Source: Aricia agestis (taxonomy: Eukaryota > Arthropoda > Insecta > Lepidoptera > Lycaenidae). From it: 64,000 bases of DNA. Below, piece by piece: positions 1 to 11,120 of the stretch. A model generated the notes under the pieces. It ran no database searches. It was given only the letters and a program-made list of their open reading frames with translations, and was not told the DNA's origin. The translations under genes were made by a program, and so were the position numbers. Numbering within the stretch: the stretch's first letter is position 1; each line of letters opens with the position of its first letter. The DNA lies in NCBI RefSeq assembly GCF_905147365.1, contig NC_056412.1, positions 9,912,001 to 9,976,000 on the forward strand, in the 5' to 3' direction.

Positions 1-2462
1 TCATTAAAAAAAAAATCCATACGTAAATTATTGGAATTTATCACACTGACACTGCTTGAATTTCTGGAATAGGAACTAACGAGATCTGCTTATTTTCATA
101 AGCGCTAAAGCCTTTGGCATGCTGAGCTAAAACTTTACTGAGTTAATTAGAAATTTTAAACGGATATCTATAGTTCTCTAGAATAGGAAATGAGTATAAC
201 ATAATATTACTTTATTATTAATGGGTAAGTATCTAACTTAATTTAAAGGTATAATATATTTAACCGATTAAGCTGAAATTTTACATACGCGTTTAGTTTC
301 GATGACCATGCACGATATTATGGTATGTAACATCACTCTAAATCCAATATGGCCGACCATCCAAGATGGCGAAATAATTATTTTCTATGCAGTCCTACAA
401 TATGCATATTAAATGAAAGGGCTTTTTTAGAGTAACTCGAAAACGAATGTAATTTAATTCGACATCCAACATGGTGGCTCATCCAAGATAGGGGAATAGT
501 TATTTTAGTCATGTAGAAATCTAAGCAGAGATAACTAAAAAACAAAAAATAAATTAAAACAAAAAACTTAAAAAAAAAGCTTTTATTTAAATAGTCTCGC
601 GATTCGCAAGACTTGACAATCTATCAGTACTTGATAAATTTATTAAAATAAAAATATTTAATATCAATTTACTCAGTTATATTATAGTTAAATATAAATT
701 ATTGGTAAGTACTAGTTTATTTACAAATCGCACGACAAGCTTTTATTATCATGCAAATTGTATAATATATTGAGGATTATAACATAGTAGTTAAACTTTT
801 TAAGGAAATATTTATTTTCTTTTTTTAGACTATTTAAATAAAAGTATTTTTCAAAAAGTTTTTTGTTTTAATTTTTACGATTATAAATTATAATGTATTA
901 TGTAACAGAAGTATCTTTTTGATAGCGTATGGTAAAATAATTATTAAAACATTATTACATTATTATCTGAAAAAGGCTTTTTTGCTGAGTAACTAAACAA
1001 AGTACCTAGTTATAAAATATTAGTGTTTTTTTTTTTCAAAAAAATATTGCTGAAAAACGTACAAGCAAGAAGGCTAGGCATAGCGGAGTCGGTAAAAGTG
1101 TTGTTTTAACAGGTAATATAGTATTTAATTTAAAAAAGTTAATTGCACCTTTTTAATATTCTTGTTAAAGATATTATGTGCAGGCAAAATAATATTACGT
1201 ATTTACTTATAAAGTAAACCGTAAATAGATTCAAGTAATGAAACTCTTGTTGCAAACAAAACCAGTTTCTGTCTAACTCAAATCTTAAGATTTGAGTATT
1301 CAGGTAAGATATAAGCTGGGTTGGCAAGTTGCAATGAATAACGAACATTACATACTTTACCTTCTTAGTTTAGGCGAGAAAAACCACACCTCTCTGGCTT
1401 CGCCGTAATTGAGTAAAACCTTATTAAAAAAAAAGAACGTCTTGTAACAAAACAAAATGATAATACTTTTGGATGTGCATGAGTCGTCTGTATAGAATTC
1501 ACTATTAAAGTGTCATCGGTGAAATAGTAACTTTTCATATTCTGTATAAGCAACACTTTTGTATAATCCATGATGCTGCTGGGGCGCTGGCCCAGAGTCA
1601 GACAAATTACGAAAACGTCCCAAAGTATTTAACCTTTGTTTTGTTACACTTTGTATATAATATTGTATAATATGAAACTATAGCCCATATTATAATAATA
1701 AGCACCTGGATATTATTTAGGTCTATTTAGATGCATTTTCGTTTTCCCGTAAGCTTGAAAATCTTAAAAGTAAATAAGTCCTAGCAAAATCGCAGTCAAC
1801 AAGAAATATATTTGTATTTTTAATGCATATAAATTCTTGGAAATTTATGGATATTCAAAGTAACCTGTCATGATTCTATCTCAGAGCCAACAGATCGGAA
1901 ATAACGGATATGTAAACATCGTTGCAAGATTTCCTGTGACTTCTTGATTTTTGAATTCGTATTTACATCCTCTTAATTTTTTTATGTTAATATTTAACTT
2001 TTAGTGTCTATTCGCTTGACTTCAACAAGCGGTATTAAAATAGTACTTTTAATAACGGTGTGTGTATTGCGATTTGCCTGTATACATTGTATTTTTAATA
2101 ATTTAGTAATAGAGTGATAAAAAAAATCGATTTATTTTCTTGATGAAATGGTTTGTAGTTTTTTTTTTTTGTTTTTTATTAAAAAATTTATGGGAGTAAT
2201 GTTTACTGCGTAGGAAGCAATAAAAGTAACAGACCCTGTAATAATAACCCTATAATAATAAAACCCTTTACGCCAGCTACGGAGGGAGTAGATAAAATAA
2301 AAACTCCTATTTTACTTTTTCCTCACACGGTCACACAGTCCCCGCAACAAACCAGTCATCGAAATTGAACTAATTTTAATATATCGAAATTATCGAAATG
2401 GAACTATAATTATGTTTATGTAGTACATTTAATATTATAATATTATTATGTTTGGGCTTTTG
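1..2462. other. AT-rich stretch without recognisable gene
   Basis: No open frame here looks like a protein; the short frames have AT-rich, low-complexity translations. The only pattern seen is two similar phrases mentioning 'gaccatccaagatgg' and 'catccaacatggtgg' about 120 bases apart near 350-490, which may be a decayed dispersed repeat. Confidence 0.5.
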
Positions 2463-2469
2463 ATAAAAA

Positions 2470-2667
2470 AACTGTGGCAAGTGGTTTTGGCAGTCCTCTC
2501 GTGATGTTAACCTGCTGCCATGGAATTCTGCAGAGATCGAAACAGGTGAAAATCTGAAGCTGCAGGGTCAGGACTATACGGCAGATGCATTAAAAGCTCC
2601 CAGCCAAAGTCTCGTAATTTTTGCTAAGTGGCTAAAGATGTGTGAGGTCTTTTATCATGGTGAAAAA
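2470..2667 (-). pseudogene. mariner transposase fragment, C-terminal catalytic part
   Basis: Read on the minus strand, the DNA encodes FHHDKRPHTSLAT, then an in-frame stop, then a stretch containing YSPDPAASDFHLF and RSLQNSM. These match the last catalytic block of mariner (Tc1/mariner DDE/D) transposases, where HDNARPH precedes YSPDLAPSD-Y/F-HLF. The catalytic Asp after YSP is kept, but stops and the missing N-terminal half make it dead. The upstream piece lies at 3506-3600, split off by a later repeat insertion at 2668-3505. Family assignment is from motif recognition; host-gene status is excluded by the stops. Confidence 0.8.
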
Positions 2668-2845
2668 TCGACCAAGTGCGTGTCGGACTCGCGCACGAAG
2701 GGTTCCGTACCATTATAGAGCAAAATTAGGCCAAAATTTGTATTTTTTGTATGGGAGCCCCCTTTACTTTTTATTTTATTTTAAAATTATTATTAAATAT
2801 TAAAGTACACATATAATTTAAATATCAGTACGTATAAATAAATCA

Positions 2846-3105
2846 GTACGCTGAAGTGGAACTGGGCTGGTCACGTAGCTCGAAGAACAGATGATCGCTG
2901 GAGTAAACTTACTCTGGAATGGAGACCAAGGCTGGGAAATCGGGGTGTAGATCGACCTCCAACTAGGTGGGACGACGATCTCCGCTTAGTTGCAGGCCCA
3001 TGTTGGATGCGAGTAGCAGGAGATCGGTCATCTTGGCGTTCATTGAGAGAGGCCTATGTCCAGCAGTGGACGACTATAGGCTGATATGATGATGATGATG
3101 ATAAT
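2846..3105 (+). mobile_element. 3' end of an RTE-type non-LTR retrotransposon
   Basis: The plus strand translates to a run with LKWNWAGHVARRTDDRWSK, then PPTRWDDDLR, and finally SWRSLREAYVQQWT before a stop. These match the C-terminus of RTE-like reverse transcriptase ORFs (K-W-x-W-AGH-ARR-D-RW, then RW-DD and W-L-EA-Y). The coding end is followed by an ATGATGATG microsatellite tail, the usual 3' tail of these elements. It is a 5'-truncated copy inserted in the dispersed repeat at 2668-3505. Confidence 0.75.
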
Positions 3106-3336
3106 TTAATTTAATTTAATTAAGGACTATGAGAAAATTTCAAGTACCTACCTGTTTTCATTATTGATATAGAGCAAATAAGGCCAAAAAAATCACTTTT
3201 GCTGTATGGGAGATCCCTTAAATTTTAATTTGATTTTGATTTTATTATATTTTGTTGTTATAGCGGCAATAGATATACATAATCTGTGAAACTTTCGATT
3301 CTCTAGCTATTACCGTTCTTGAGTTACAGCCTGGAC

Positions 3337-3337
<1 letters not shown>

Positions 3338-3381
<44 letters not shown>

Positions 3382-3450
3382 AAGACAGACGACAGACAGA
3401 CAGACAGACAGACAGACAGAAAGACAGACAGACAGACAGACGGACAGACA
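3338..3450 (+). repeat. (CAGA)n tetranucleotide microsatellite
   Basis: About 26 CAGA units with single-base interruptions (GAAAGA, a single GACGACAGA slip). It lies in the normally CAGACGGA-rich 3' part of the host repeat and seems expanded from it. Confidence 0.9.
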
Positions 3451-3505
3451 ACGAAGTCTTAGCAATAGGGTCCCGTTTTTACCCTTTGGGTACGGAACCC
3501 TAAAA

Positions 3506-3600
3506 ACCACACTCCTTCTGTCGATTAATTTAGTTCAGAATCGATGGTACTGCCTGGCGGTAACAGCTGAATAAACTGCAGTGCTGGTACCCAAAAACCG
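3506..3600 (-). pseudogene. mariner transposase fragment, middle part
   Basis: On the minus strand the sequence reads QFIQLLPPGSTIDSELN, a stop, then STEGVWF. This fits the mariner block between the first and second catalytic Asp (ELL-PG-T-...-L). It abuts the repeat at 2668-3505; its continuation FHHD is at the far side of that repeat, so one mariner copy was split. Frames upstream (to about 3690) are too eroded to call. Confidence 0.6.
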
Positions 3601-4062
3601 CGGCGCTCTTCCAGAAGCTGGTCAGTAGATTTTTCCCTATTCCAGGTCTCCAGGTGTTCCTGTAGGAGCTCCGTATCCTGCTACCCAGGTAAAGCCTTTG
3701 AGCATGATTACGTTAAGAAAATTTTGATCTGCGTTTAGTGTCTCTTGTCAGATTGTAGTCCTCGCTGCGGGACAGCGACTTGGAATTTATTACCATGCAA
3801 CCCTATGGCAATGTCGAATTCAAATTTTACAACTCAAAAAGATAAAGTTGAGGTCGTTGGTAAGCCGTGGCTCGTGATGCTTATTGACGTTTGTGTGTCC
3901 ATAAATAAATTGAGGGTAAAAAACTTGTTAACAATAACACAGGTCGAGGTCCTGTGTTCAGTGCACAAAACTTTGCAAACAACAATACTAACCAAAATTA
4001 CTAGCCTGATACAAATGATATTATAGCCAAAGAGACTTTATTACAAGTTCACGCATACGCAC

Positions 4063-4360
4063 ACGTGGGAGAACCATGCTTCTGCACGAATAGGCCGGCT
4101 CGACCGGAGAAATACCACGTTCTCACAGAAAATCGGCGTGAAACAGCGCTTGCGCTGTGTTTCGCCGAGTGAGTAAGTTTACCGGAGGCCCAATCCCCTA
4201 ACCTATTCCCATCCCTACCCTCCCCTATTACCCTATTCCCTCTTAAAAGGCCGGCAACGCACCTGCAGCTCTTCTGATGCTGCGAGTGTCCATGGGCGAC
4301 GGAAGTTGCTTTCCATCGGGTGACCCGTTTGCTCATTTGCCCCCTTATTTCATAAAAAAA
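4063..4360 (+). repeat. lepidopteran SINE-like repeat L (ACGTGGGAGA ... ATTTCATAAAAAAA)
   Basis: It starts ACGTGGGAGAACCATGCTTC, passes through GGCGTGAAACAGCGCTTGCG and a CCCTA-rich tract, and ends with GCCCCCTTATTTCATAAAAAAA. Near-identical structure is seen at 12091-12360 and, reversed, at 38427-38782. The end resembles the 3' tail of the LINE fragment at 30751-30940 (shared CTTAAAAGGCCGGCAACGC), so it may ride on a LINE's machinery. Confidence 0.8.
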
Positions 4361-4390
4361 GTCTATGGTAATATATTATTATATGTTACA

Positions 4391-4677
4391 CTAGCTGTTA
4401 CCTGCGACTTCGTCCGCGTCAACAAAATGTAAAATACATAGGTAAAAAATAAAAAAGTAAAAATATGTCCTCCTCCTTTTTGTAAGTCGGTTAAAAAGTA
4501 GCCTAAGTTACTCCTTATTACATCAGATATCTGCCAATAAAAGTCCCGTCAAAATCGGTCTAGCCATTTCGGAGATTAGCCGGAACAAACAGACAGACAT
4601 ACAGACCGACAAAAATTCTAAAAATTGTTATTTTGGTGTAAGTACCGTCTAAATATTCATATGTATGTAGTAAAAAA
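4391..4677 (-). mobile_element. non-autonomous Helitron, minus orientation
   Basis: The minus-strand 3' end reads GTCGCAGGTAACAGCTAG, ending CTAG before T, a Helitron hallmark. It aligns by eye with the plus-strand copy at 48481-48811, sharing GTTCCGGCTAATCTC and a TTTACTACAT start. Confidence 0.7.
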
Positions 4678-4723
4678 CTATTATTTTAATATTACAAACA
4701 GACACTCCAATTTTATTTATATG

Positions 4724-5399
4724 TATATGTTACGCTCAAAGACCGAAATCGCTCAATGTGCGAAAAAATGGCTCGCAACGCGTTGTGGTCACAGTGAAAT
4801 AGCCACGACGCGAAATTCGCGTCGTGGCTCTAATGAAAACGGCCACGACGCGTTCTGGCAATCACAAAAAGACCATAACGCGAAATTCGTGTCGTGGCTG
4901 ATATGCTATTCGATTTTCTTGATTTTTTCTTGATTGATTAATCGTCCATAGGTATGGAATATTATATTTGAATTACCACGCGTACTACAAAATATGTTTT
5001 CTTTTACTAAATCACTGCATAACGTGTTTATCATTATTATTTATAAAATATCCATAACCAGCGCCAGACAGACAGACAGTAATAATATTAGCACGGATAT
5101 TATGGAACTATGGATATTTTCAAATAATAATGAGAAACAGGTTATGCAGTGATTTAGTAACAGAAAACATATTTTGTAGTACTCGTGGTAATTTAAATAT
5201 AATCTTTCATACCTATGGACGATTATTCGAACAAGAACAAATCAAGAAAAATGAATAGCAATCAGCCACGACGCGAATTTCGCGTTATGGTCTTTTTGTG
5301 ATTGCCAGAACGCGTCGTGGCTGTTTCACTGTGACCACAACGCGTTGTGAGCCATTTTTTCGCTCATTGAGCGATTTCGGTGTTTGAGCGTAACATATA
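4724..5399. mobile_element. 676-bp foldback MITE, family F1
   Basis: Almost the whole segment is an inverted repeat. The ends are TATATGTTACGCTCAAA and TTTGAGCGTAACATATA; the arms share GCCACGACGCG blocks, the phrase ATCGTCCATAGGTATGGA, and inner blocks around ATATTTTGTAGTACTCG. Arms are roughly 310 bases each with a short (CAGA)n centre. There is no coding capacity. A second member lies at 25473-25721. Confidence 0.85.
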
Positions 5400-5552
5400 T
5401 TATCTATATGCTATATGCGAAAAGACTTTTCCCAATAAAAAAATTGTGGTTGCGTAGCCGACTTGCTACGTTTGCTACGACGGCTACGAGATCTACGGTA
5501 CTTTAGTATACAGGTACGGTACTTTAGTATACAATAAATATTATAATTTGCA

Positions 5553-5922
5553 TCCCACCAAAAACATTTCTTGTAAAATGTTGCCGAAACGATCACATAA
5601 AACCCTGTGAAAAAGATATTATTAATTTACTGACTTAATCTACTGACCCTAACTTAATTCTACATGTACCCAGTAAAGTATGGCTTTGCGGTTTCGCCAC
5701 CGTCGCAAAGGTGATGCGAATATTTAGTTTCTGATCTGAAGTTAGTAACGAAACAGCCGAGCCATACATATTTACTGATATGTAGCACTTGTTTAAGTTA
5801 GGGTCAGTAGATTTAGGCCGTGTAGATTCTAAAGCTTGGCTCTTCATGAGATCTCATATCTTTTTCACAGGGTTTTATGTGATCGTCTCGGCAACATTTT
5901 ACAAGAAATGTTTTTGGTGGGA
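5553..5922. mobile_element. foldback MITE, family F2 (TCCCACCAAAAACATTT ends)
   Basis: The left end TCCCACCAAAAACATTTC and right end GAAATGTTTTTGGTGGGA are inverted; subterminal blocks TGTTGCCGAAACGATCACAT and CACAGGGTTTTATGTGATCG also pair. The same termini define the larger element at 7852-8410. Confidence 0.8.
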
Positions 5923-5984
5923 TTTTAGTTCTTTTTGTAAGTTAGTTCTTGTAAGCACTTATCTAAAGGTTTTTTTTTAGTTAC

Positions 5985-6435
5985 TGTTTATACAGTCCCG
6001 TGTAAACTCTTATAACCTAATGGATAAAATTGGTGAAAGTCTCATATAAACCTTCACACACACATTTTAGGGGATGGGGGGCAAAAGTTATAAATTTATG
6101 ATTTTTTTTGTTGGTTGCATTTAACTTAGATGACATACCAAATTTTAACATTCTAGCACTTCAGGAAGTAGCCAAACATTTTGATGATCATCAGTGTGTC
6201 AGTGTATGAGTGAGTCAGTGACAAAATAGGCGTATTTTAGATATCAATTAAATCTAAAGTATTAAAGCTATGCAATTAAGACTTAGTATGTTTAATTAGT
6301 TTAATATTGATATCATATCCTGAGAATATGAACTATCTGGTACATCGGAAACCAACTCTATGAGGGTTAAAAAAGACGACGAAACATTTCGAGAAAAGGT
6401 AGGTAGTGCCCTTGCGTTTCGCTTGCTCGTCTCGG
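5985..6435 (+). repeat. dispersed repeat D1, copy 1
   Basis: It shares a run of landmarks with 10740-11110: a 'caggaagta' phrase, AATTTTGATGATC, GAGTCAGTG, ATCTAAAGTAT, and GACGAAACRTTTCGAGAAAAGGTAGGTAGTGCCC. No coding frame. Class unknown. Confidence 0.6.
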
Positions 6436-6780
6436 CGTCATATTTGTTTTATTAAATAATAATTACTTAGAAAGCAGCGTAATGAATAATTTATAACAGA
6501 GCGGCGCAGCAAATAATAATCAATAATATTTTACTTAAAAAACCGACTTCCAAGGTAAAAACAATAATCGTGAGGTTAGTCAATGTCAGAATATCTGAAA
6601 CTTTTGGGACTGGTACTACCTTCTAAAATCTGTGGGTACTACCGACGATCTCGCCCAGGGCGCTAGTGTTGCTGAAACCAGCACTGTATAATTATGACAA
6701 AAACGTTTGAAAGCACGGAAATTCTTTGCGCTGCCCAGGAGGTCATCGTAATAAAAGAAATAACATTTTTTTTTCTTTTA
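6436..6780. other. no gene seen
   Basis: AT-rich spacer after repeat D1; includes the phrase AAAAAACCGACTTCCAAGG, a common lepidopteran Helitron-type motif, but no boundaries could be set. Confidence 0.4.
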
Positions 6781-6890
6781 GAATTGGAGGCTGTTCAACA
6801 TATCAGTTATTTCTTCATGCCATAGATCACATTCCCAGAGTATGTGATGAGCAGTTTGTTCTTGCGGGCTTTACAATAGGAGGGGTAATG
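6781..6890 (-). pseudogene. LINE reverse-transcriptase C-terminal fragment
   Basis: The minus strand reads QTAHHILWECDLWHEE, then ITDMLNSLQF. This matches the C-terminal Cys/His cluster of R1/I-type non-LTR ORF2 proteins (C..C...T.EHIL..C..W). The upstream Cys pair is present but out of frame, so the fragment is degraded. Confidence 0.5.
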
Positions 6891-7361
6891 TTTAACAAGG
6901 ACTTTTGAGTCACGTATGACGACTACCCTACGGATGCCGGAGCATACGTATATGTATATACATTCACTTATATATTACTAGCGTAGCGGGCCCTTCTCGA
7001 CGTTAGGCTACAATGGAGAACCATGATTGCAAAGCTGTCAAACGGCATGTATGTCGACAAACCAAAACCGATGTCTCACAAATCATACACGGATATACGC
7101 AAAAGGCCAAAATACTCGACCCGGAGACCGCACAGCACTCGCGCCTGTGTCCAAATTGTCTGTTATTAATTTAATAAACCATTACATAACTATGATATTA
7201 AGTATACCGTTTTAATTGAATCTGTTTGTTATATTACCGGGCTATTTCCAATATTGACAGAGGCTTTTAGCAGAGCGCGGATAATTCAATTAGCTAAATG
7301 TTGATGGACGTACTATTCTCATCCGGTGATGGCTAGGCCGGAGGCTTAACCAGTCAAAGCA

Positions 7362-7551
7362 CTATACTGTACTCGGCGAAACTGGCGATAGCGGTCATTG
7401 ACTCACTGTCACAAAGTTGTCATTTTCTATACAAAGCCGCGATTGACAACATCTGACACTTCATTGTCAATCGCGATTTATATAGAAAGTGACAAGTTTT
7501 TGAGAGGGAGTCAATGACCGCTACCGCCATGTTTCGCCGAGTACAGTATAG
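7362..7551. mobile_element. 190-bp foldback MITE
   Basis: The ends CTATACTGTACTCGGCGAAA and TTTCGCCGAGTACAGTATAG are exact inverted copies; subterminal GCGGTCATTGACTC pairs with GAGTCAATGACCGC and an inner CGCGATTGACAA pairs with TTGTCAATCGCG. No coding capacity. Confidence 0.85.
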
Positions 7552-7851
7552 TAAGAGCCGCCAACGCATGCAATATAGGTATTGAGCATGTCATCACCAA
7601 TTTACCACTTATCCTTAAATATGAAATTATGTTATAGGTAATAAGGCGCAGTTTTGACTCTTCCGTAAATTTTTTGCACAAGGAATTAATGTTGGAAGTA
7701 GTCGGAAATACTTATTACTTACTTACTTTTTAGAACAGATCTAAAAGTTAATTATTGTATTTCAACAAAATGTACGTTAGGCAGGAAAAACTTTTAAACA
7801 AAATCAAAGCTATTTCACATTTATAACTATAAACGTTCAAAATCTAATATA

Positions 7852-8410
7852 TCCCACCAAAAACATTTTCATGTAAAAATGTTGCCAAGATGAGAACATA
7901 TGGTTCGTGGTGTCAAAAAGTAGTGAGATCTCATGTAGAGCCAAGTTTCTAACGTTACAGACTCAACCCTAAATTTAAAAACCTTAATTTTACACTATAG
8001 CGCGGCAAAATATGTGATAATAATATAATGTGTCAGCCGTACGAGAAGAATCTAAAAACTCTACACATTAGTCAAAACCGGTGGCCTGGTCATTTTAAAA
8101 TAAAAGTTTGTAAGTACAACAGAAAAGTATATATTAAGTTCAAAGCCCATAGCATGACGAGTAACAAAATGGCCAAGACACCGATTTTGACTAATGTGTA
8201 GAGTTTTTAGATTCTTCTCGTACGGCTGACACATTATATTATTATCACATATTTTGCCGCGCTATAGTGTAAAATTAAGGTTTTTAAATTTAGGGCTAAG
8301 TCTGTAACGTTAGAAACTTGGCTCTACATGAGATCTCACTACTTTTTGACACTACGAACTATATGTTCTCATCTTGGCAACATTTTTACATGAAAATGTT
8401 TTTGGTGGGA
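7852..8410. mobile_element. 559-bp foldback MITE, family F2
   Basis: Near-perfect inverted repeat over about 230 bases per arm; the ends are TCCCACCAAAAACATTTTCA and TGAAAATGTTTTTGGTGGGA. The arms include ACACTATAGCGCGGCAAAAT and its complement and CTACACATTAGTCAAAACCG and its near complement. The high identity of the arms suggests recent origin or arm-to-arm conversion. The termini match the element at 5553-5922. Confidence 0.9.
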
Positions 8411-8571
8411 TTTCATTTCTTTTTGTAAGTTGGTTTATGTTGTTTTGGGTGAATTACTTTTAGGTTTCCGTACCCAGAGGGTAAAAACGGAACACTATTA
8501 CTAGACTTCAAGATTTCATTATTAATTTGGGAGTACTGTAATCGTAATACGATTAAGATCATTCATTAATG

Positions 8572-8954
8572 TTGGGTTGCACCAAGTAACTTTAACTATA
8601 ACTATACCTTTAACTACAATGCAAAATATCAAATCTTTGGTTAAAGTTAGAAATGGACGCCATCAAGACGCCATATTTAACCATAACCATAGAGCTCGTC
8701 AAGGTTTTAAATGCACGTGGCGAAAAAAGGAACTAACGCTGTCATCATACAAAAACGCCATTTTTGACAGTTCTCCTTTACCAGCAGGGGGCGCTGTTGC
8801 TGGCCCACGTTCATTTATAACCTTGTTGGATCAGCTGTCATCTGTCAATGTCTCCGGTCAAAGTTAAGGTTAAATTTAAAGTTAAATTTAGCCATAACTA
8901 TAAACATAACTTTAACCAAATTTTAACTTTGACCACGCCTCTGGTGCAACCCAA
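8572..8954. mobile_element. MITE, GGGTTGCACC family, copy 1
   Basis: It starts TTGGGTTGCACCAAGTAACT and ends GCCTCTGGTGCAACCCAA. Subterminal TAACTTTAAC-type runs repeat at both ends. An open frame inside translates only the repeat and is not a gene. Confidence 0.8.
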
Positions 8955-8960
8955 TCTAAG

Positions 8961-9113
8961 AGTGAGTTGCACCAACATACTTTAACTTTAACTACTTATA
9001 AAAATGTCAAATGAACTGTCAAACCCCTTGTTTAAGTCAATAATGGGCCTAATATTTGACGATAACCTTAACTTTAGCTAATAACTATAACAACGCCTCT
9101 GGTGCAACCCACC
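8961..9113. mobile_element. MITE, GGGTTGCACC family, copy 2
   Basis: A short member directly beside copy 1, with ends GAGTTGCACCAAC and GCCTCTGGTGCAACCCAC and internal TAACTTTAACT runs. A third copy is at 48957-49094. Confidence 0.75.
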
Positions 9114-9750
9114 CTAATTCGTTTCCAAAGAAAATAATTTCATTCATACATTGACCTTATAAACGAGAATTACATGATACATCTACTCGTACTGACTGTC
9201 AAACAATCCAACACGTTAATCTCACGAAATCTAACCACGGGGAGAGGGGGGGGGATCAGAAAATTTGTAAAAACACCTCACGTAATTTGTGGACGCCCCC
9301 TTGCTACTTAGCAACAAATACTAAAAACAAAATAAATTGAATATTTTGGGGGGCTTTCATACAACAAACGTGATTTTTTTGCTATTTTTTTCTATTGATA
9401 ATAATAGATGTCGCTGCTGGTCGTCTACATCGCGATATAGCTAGCACGGATAGTTTCATATACTTGTTAATGTACTCTAGTCATTAAGAGATTGTTTGAT
9501 ATAGCCGTTTAAGTCCAGTGTTGCCAACTTTTTTTTACTAACCCACCAAATTCAGCAGCGTAAACCACCAGAAACTGCTAAAATCTAAATGGCCACTCAA
9601 ACCACCAAAATTCCACTAAATAACGTAAAGACAACAACAACCTATCTGAATATAATTTGAAAATAACACAACAACGTCATTATTATTATGAAATAATATT
9701 TTTTGTTACTACAATAAGGAAAACTTTAGTTACCTATGTACCTATGTATA
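9114..9750. other. no gene seen
   Basis: AT-rich spacer with a short G run near 9245; no coding frame, tRNA or repeat border could be supported. Confidence 0.4.
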
Positions 9751-10130
9751 CAGGGGCGGATCTACTATATGGCTTTTTGGGCTGCAGCCCAGGGCCCCGC
9801 GAATACAGAGGGCCCCCAACCGAACTGAAACCAATAGACGATATTGTCAATAATAAAAATTATCTAGAATTCTTATTTTTTATCTAGAATCCGATCATAA
9901 GGTTGGCGCATTATCCAAATGCCGTAGACGAACATTTAGTGAATGAGTGCATTCAGTTAAAATCTTACTTACTGCAGTCAAAGACAGAGTCTTACACCTC
10001 TTGCAGTGAAATTTTTTGGTTAATTTATGAAAAGAAACTTGTTGATGTTTTCCCAAACTGCTATACCATTTTAAAGATTTTTTAACGATTCCGATCACTA
10101 GCTGTAAAGCAGAGCCATAGAGAAATATAA
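9751..10130 (+). pseudogene. hAT transposon relic: left terminus joined to transposase C-terminus
   Basis: The left part CAGGGGCGGATCTACTATAT resembles the terminal inverted repeat of hAT elements with ZMYM1-like transposases. From 9909 the plus strand encodes YPNAVDEHLVNECIQ, later ELFWLIYEKKL-like residues (seen as EIFWLIYEKKLVDVFPNCYT), then ILKI. That fits the transposase C-terminus (YPNDLDE..., FPN-E-ALRIYLTLPVTNC). A T-run near 10078 is one base out of frame; beyond it the other frame reads LTIPITSCKAE then a stop. Most of the transposase is missing, so this is an internally deleted, dead copy. Confidence 0.65.
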
Positions 10131-10267
10131 TACACGGGGAGCAGAGCGTTCTTTCTCCAGGATGTCGTATATAGAAAACAAATACAGGACAACAATGTCA
10201 TCATCAATTATAAGTTCTTTCGATAAATTACTATTTAACAAAGGACCTACAGTGCGATGACCAAATA

Positions 10268-10690
10268 CAAGAATTTGCAGTTTGTTTGTTAGTTTGAACG
10301 CGCTAATCTCAGGAACTACTGGTCCGATTTGAAAAATTCTTTCAGTCTTACATAGCCCACTTATCAAGGAAGGCTATAATAGGCTATATTTTATCACGGT
10401 AAGATTAATAGGAGCGAAGAAATAGAGGAAAATGTAGAAAAAACGGGGAGAAATTATTTGACAGGGCTTATTTGAACGCGCTAATCTCAGGAACTAATAG
10501 TCCGATTTAGTCCTAATAGGAGCTAAGAAATAGAGAAAATTATGCAAAAACGGGGGAAATTATTTGAATGGGCTTATCTCAAGAACTACTGGAGCAGCAA
10601 TTTTTCTGTTATTTGGCACAGATAAGAAGTAGACCACGTGAAGGATTGTAGGCTATTTTTATGGACTAATTTGTCTGTGAAATATCTAAT
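10268..10690 (+). mobile_element. Helitron fragment, GAACGCGCTAATCTCAGG family
   Basis: It contains GTTTGAACGCGCTAATCTCA twice and the phrases AGGCTATATTTTATCACG and AACGGGGAGAAATTATTTGA. The full-length relative is at 13860-14686 and another starts at 63735. No CTAG end is visible here. Confidence 0.65.
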
Positions 10691-10739
10691 TTTTAATTTT
10701 GTATCCAGAACAAGAAACGGGGGTATCCCATACTAACAT

Positions 10740-11110
10740 CCCCCCTCTATATCAAGGGGACGGGATAGGTTAGGTTGGGTTTGATAATTTTTTTGTTGTT
10801 TCTGTACTAATAGTATGCTACATACCAAATTTCAGCTTTCTCAGACTTCAGGAAGTACCCTAACAATTTTGATGATCGGTGAGTCAGTGCCAGAAATGTG
10901 GATTTTTGGACACCTATAAAATCTAAAGTATAATAGTAACAATATTCAAACTTTGCGCATTTAATTATTATACTCATGCCATTATATCCGCAAAATTTCA
11001 ACTATTTGGCATTATCCGAACCAAAGTTACGAGGGTGCAAAAATACGACGAAACGTTTCGAGAAAAGGTAGGTAGTGCCCGTGCGCGCTTCGCTTGGCTC
11101 ATCTTGGCGG
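10740..11110 (+). repeat. dispersed repeat D1, copy 2
   Basis: Shares its body and the end CGAGAAAAGGTAGGTAGTGC with 5985-6435. It runs directly into the Helitron at 11121. Confidence 0.6.
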
Positions 11111-11120
11111 GGGCACTCCC

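Larger units (their letters stand above)
2668..3505 (+). repeat. dispersed lepidopteran repeat (starts CAAGTGCGTGTCGGACTCGC, ends TACGGAACCCTAAAAA)
   Basis: The left end carries the phrase CGGACTCGCGCACGAAGGGT followed by TCCGTACC; the right end carries GGGTCCCGTTTTTACCC, TTTGGGTACGGAACCC and an A run. I recognise this pairing as a very common lepidopteran SINE-like repeat. It sits inside the mariner relic and is interrupted by a LINE tail at 2846-3105. Its 3' part contains the (CAGA)n tract. Fragments of the same family are seen at 8463-8505 and 29485-29525, both in the opposite orientation. Confidence 0.75.

Noticed and set aside
3245..3510. Long frames rich in Cys-Leu-Ser-Val repeats
   Set aside because: Translation of the (CAGA)n microsatellite on the minus strand.
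8577..8867. 96-codon plus-strand frame
   Set aside because: Lies wholly inside a GGGTTGCACC-type MITE and starts in its terminal repeat.
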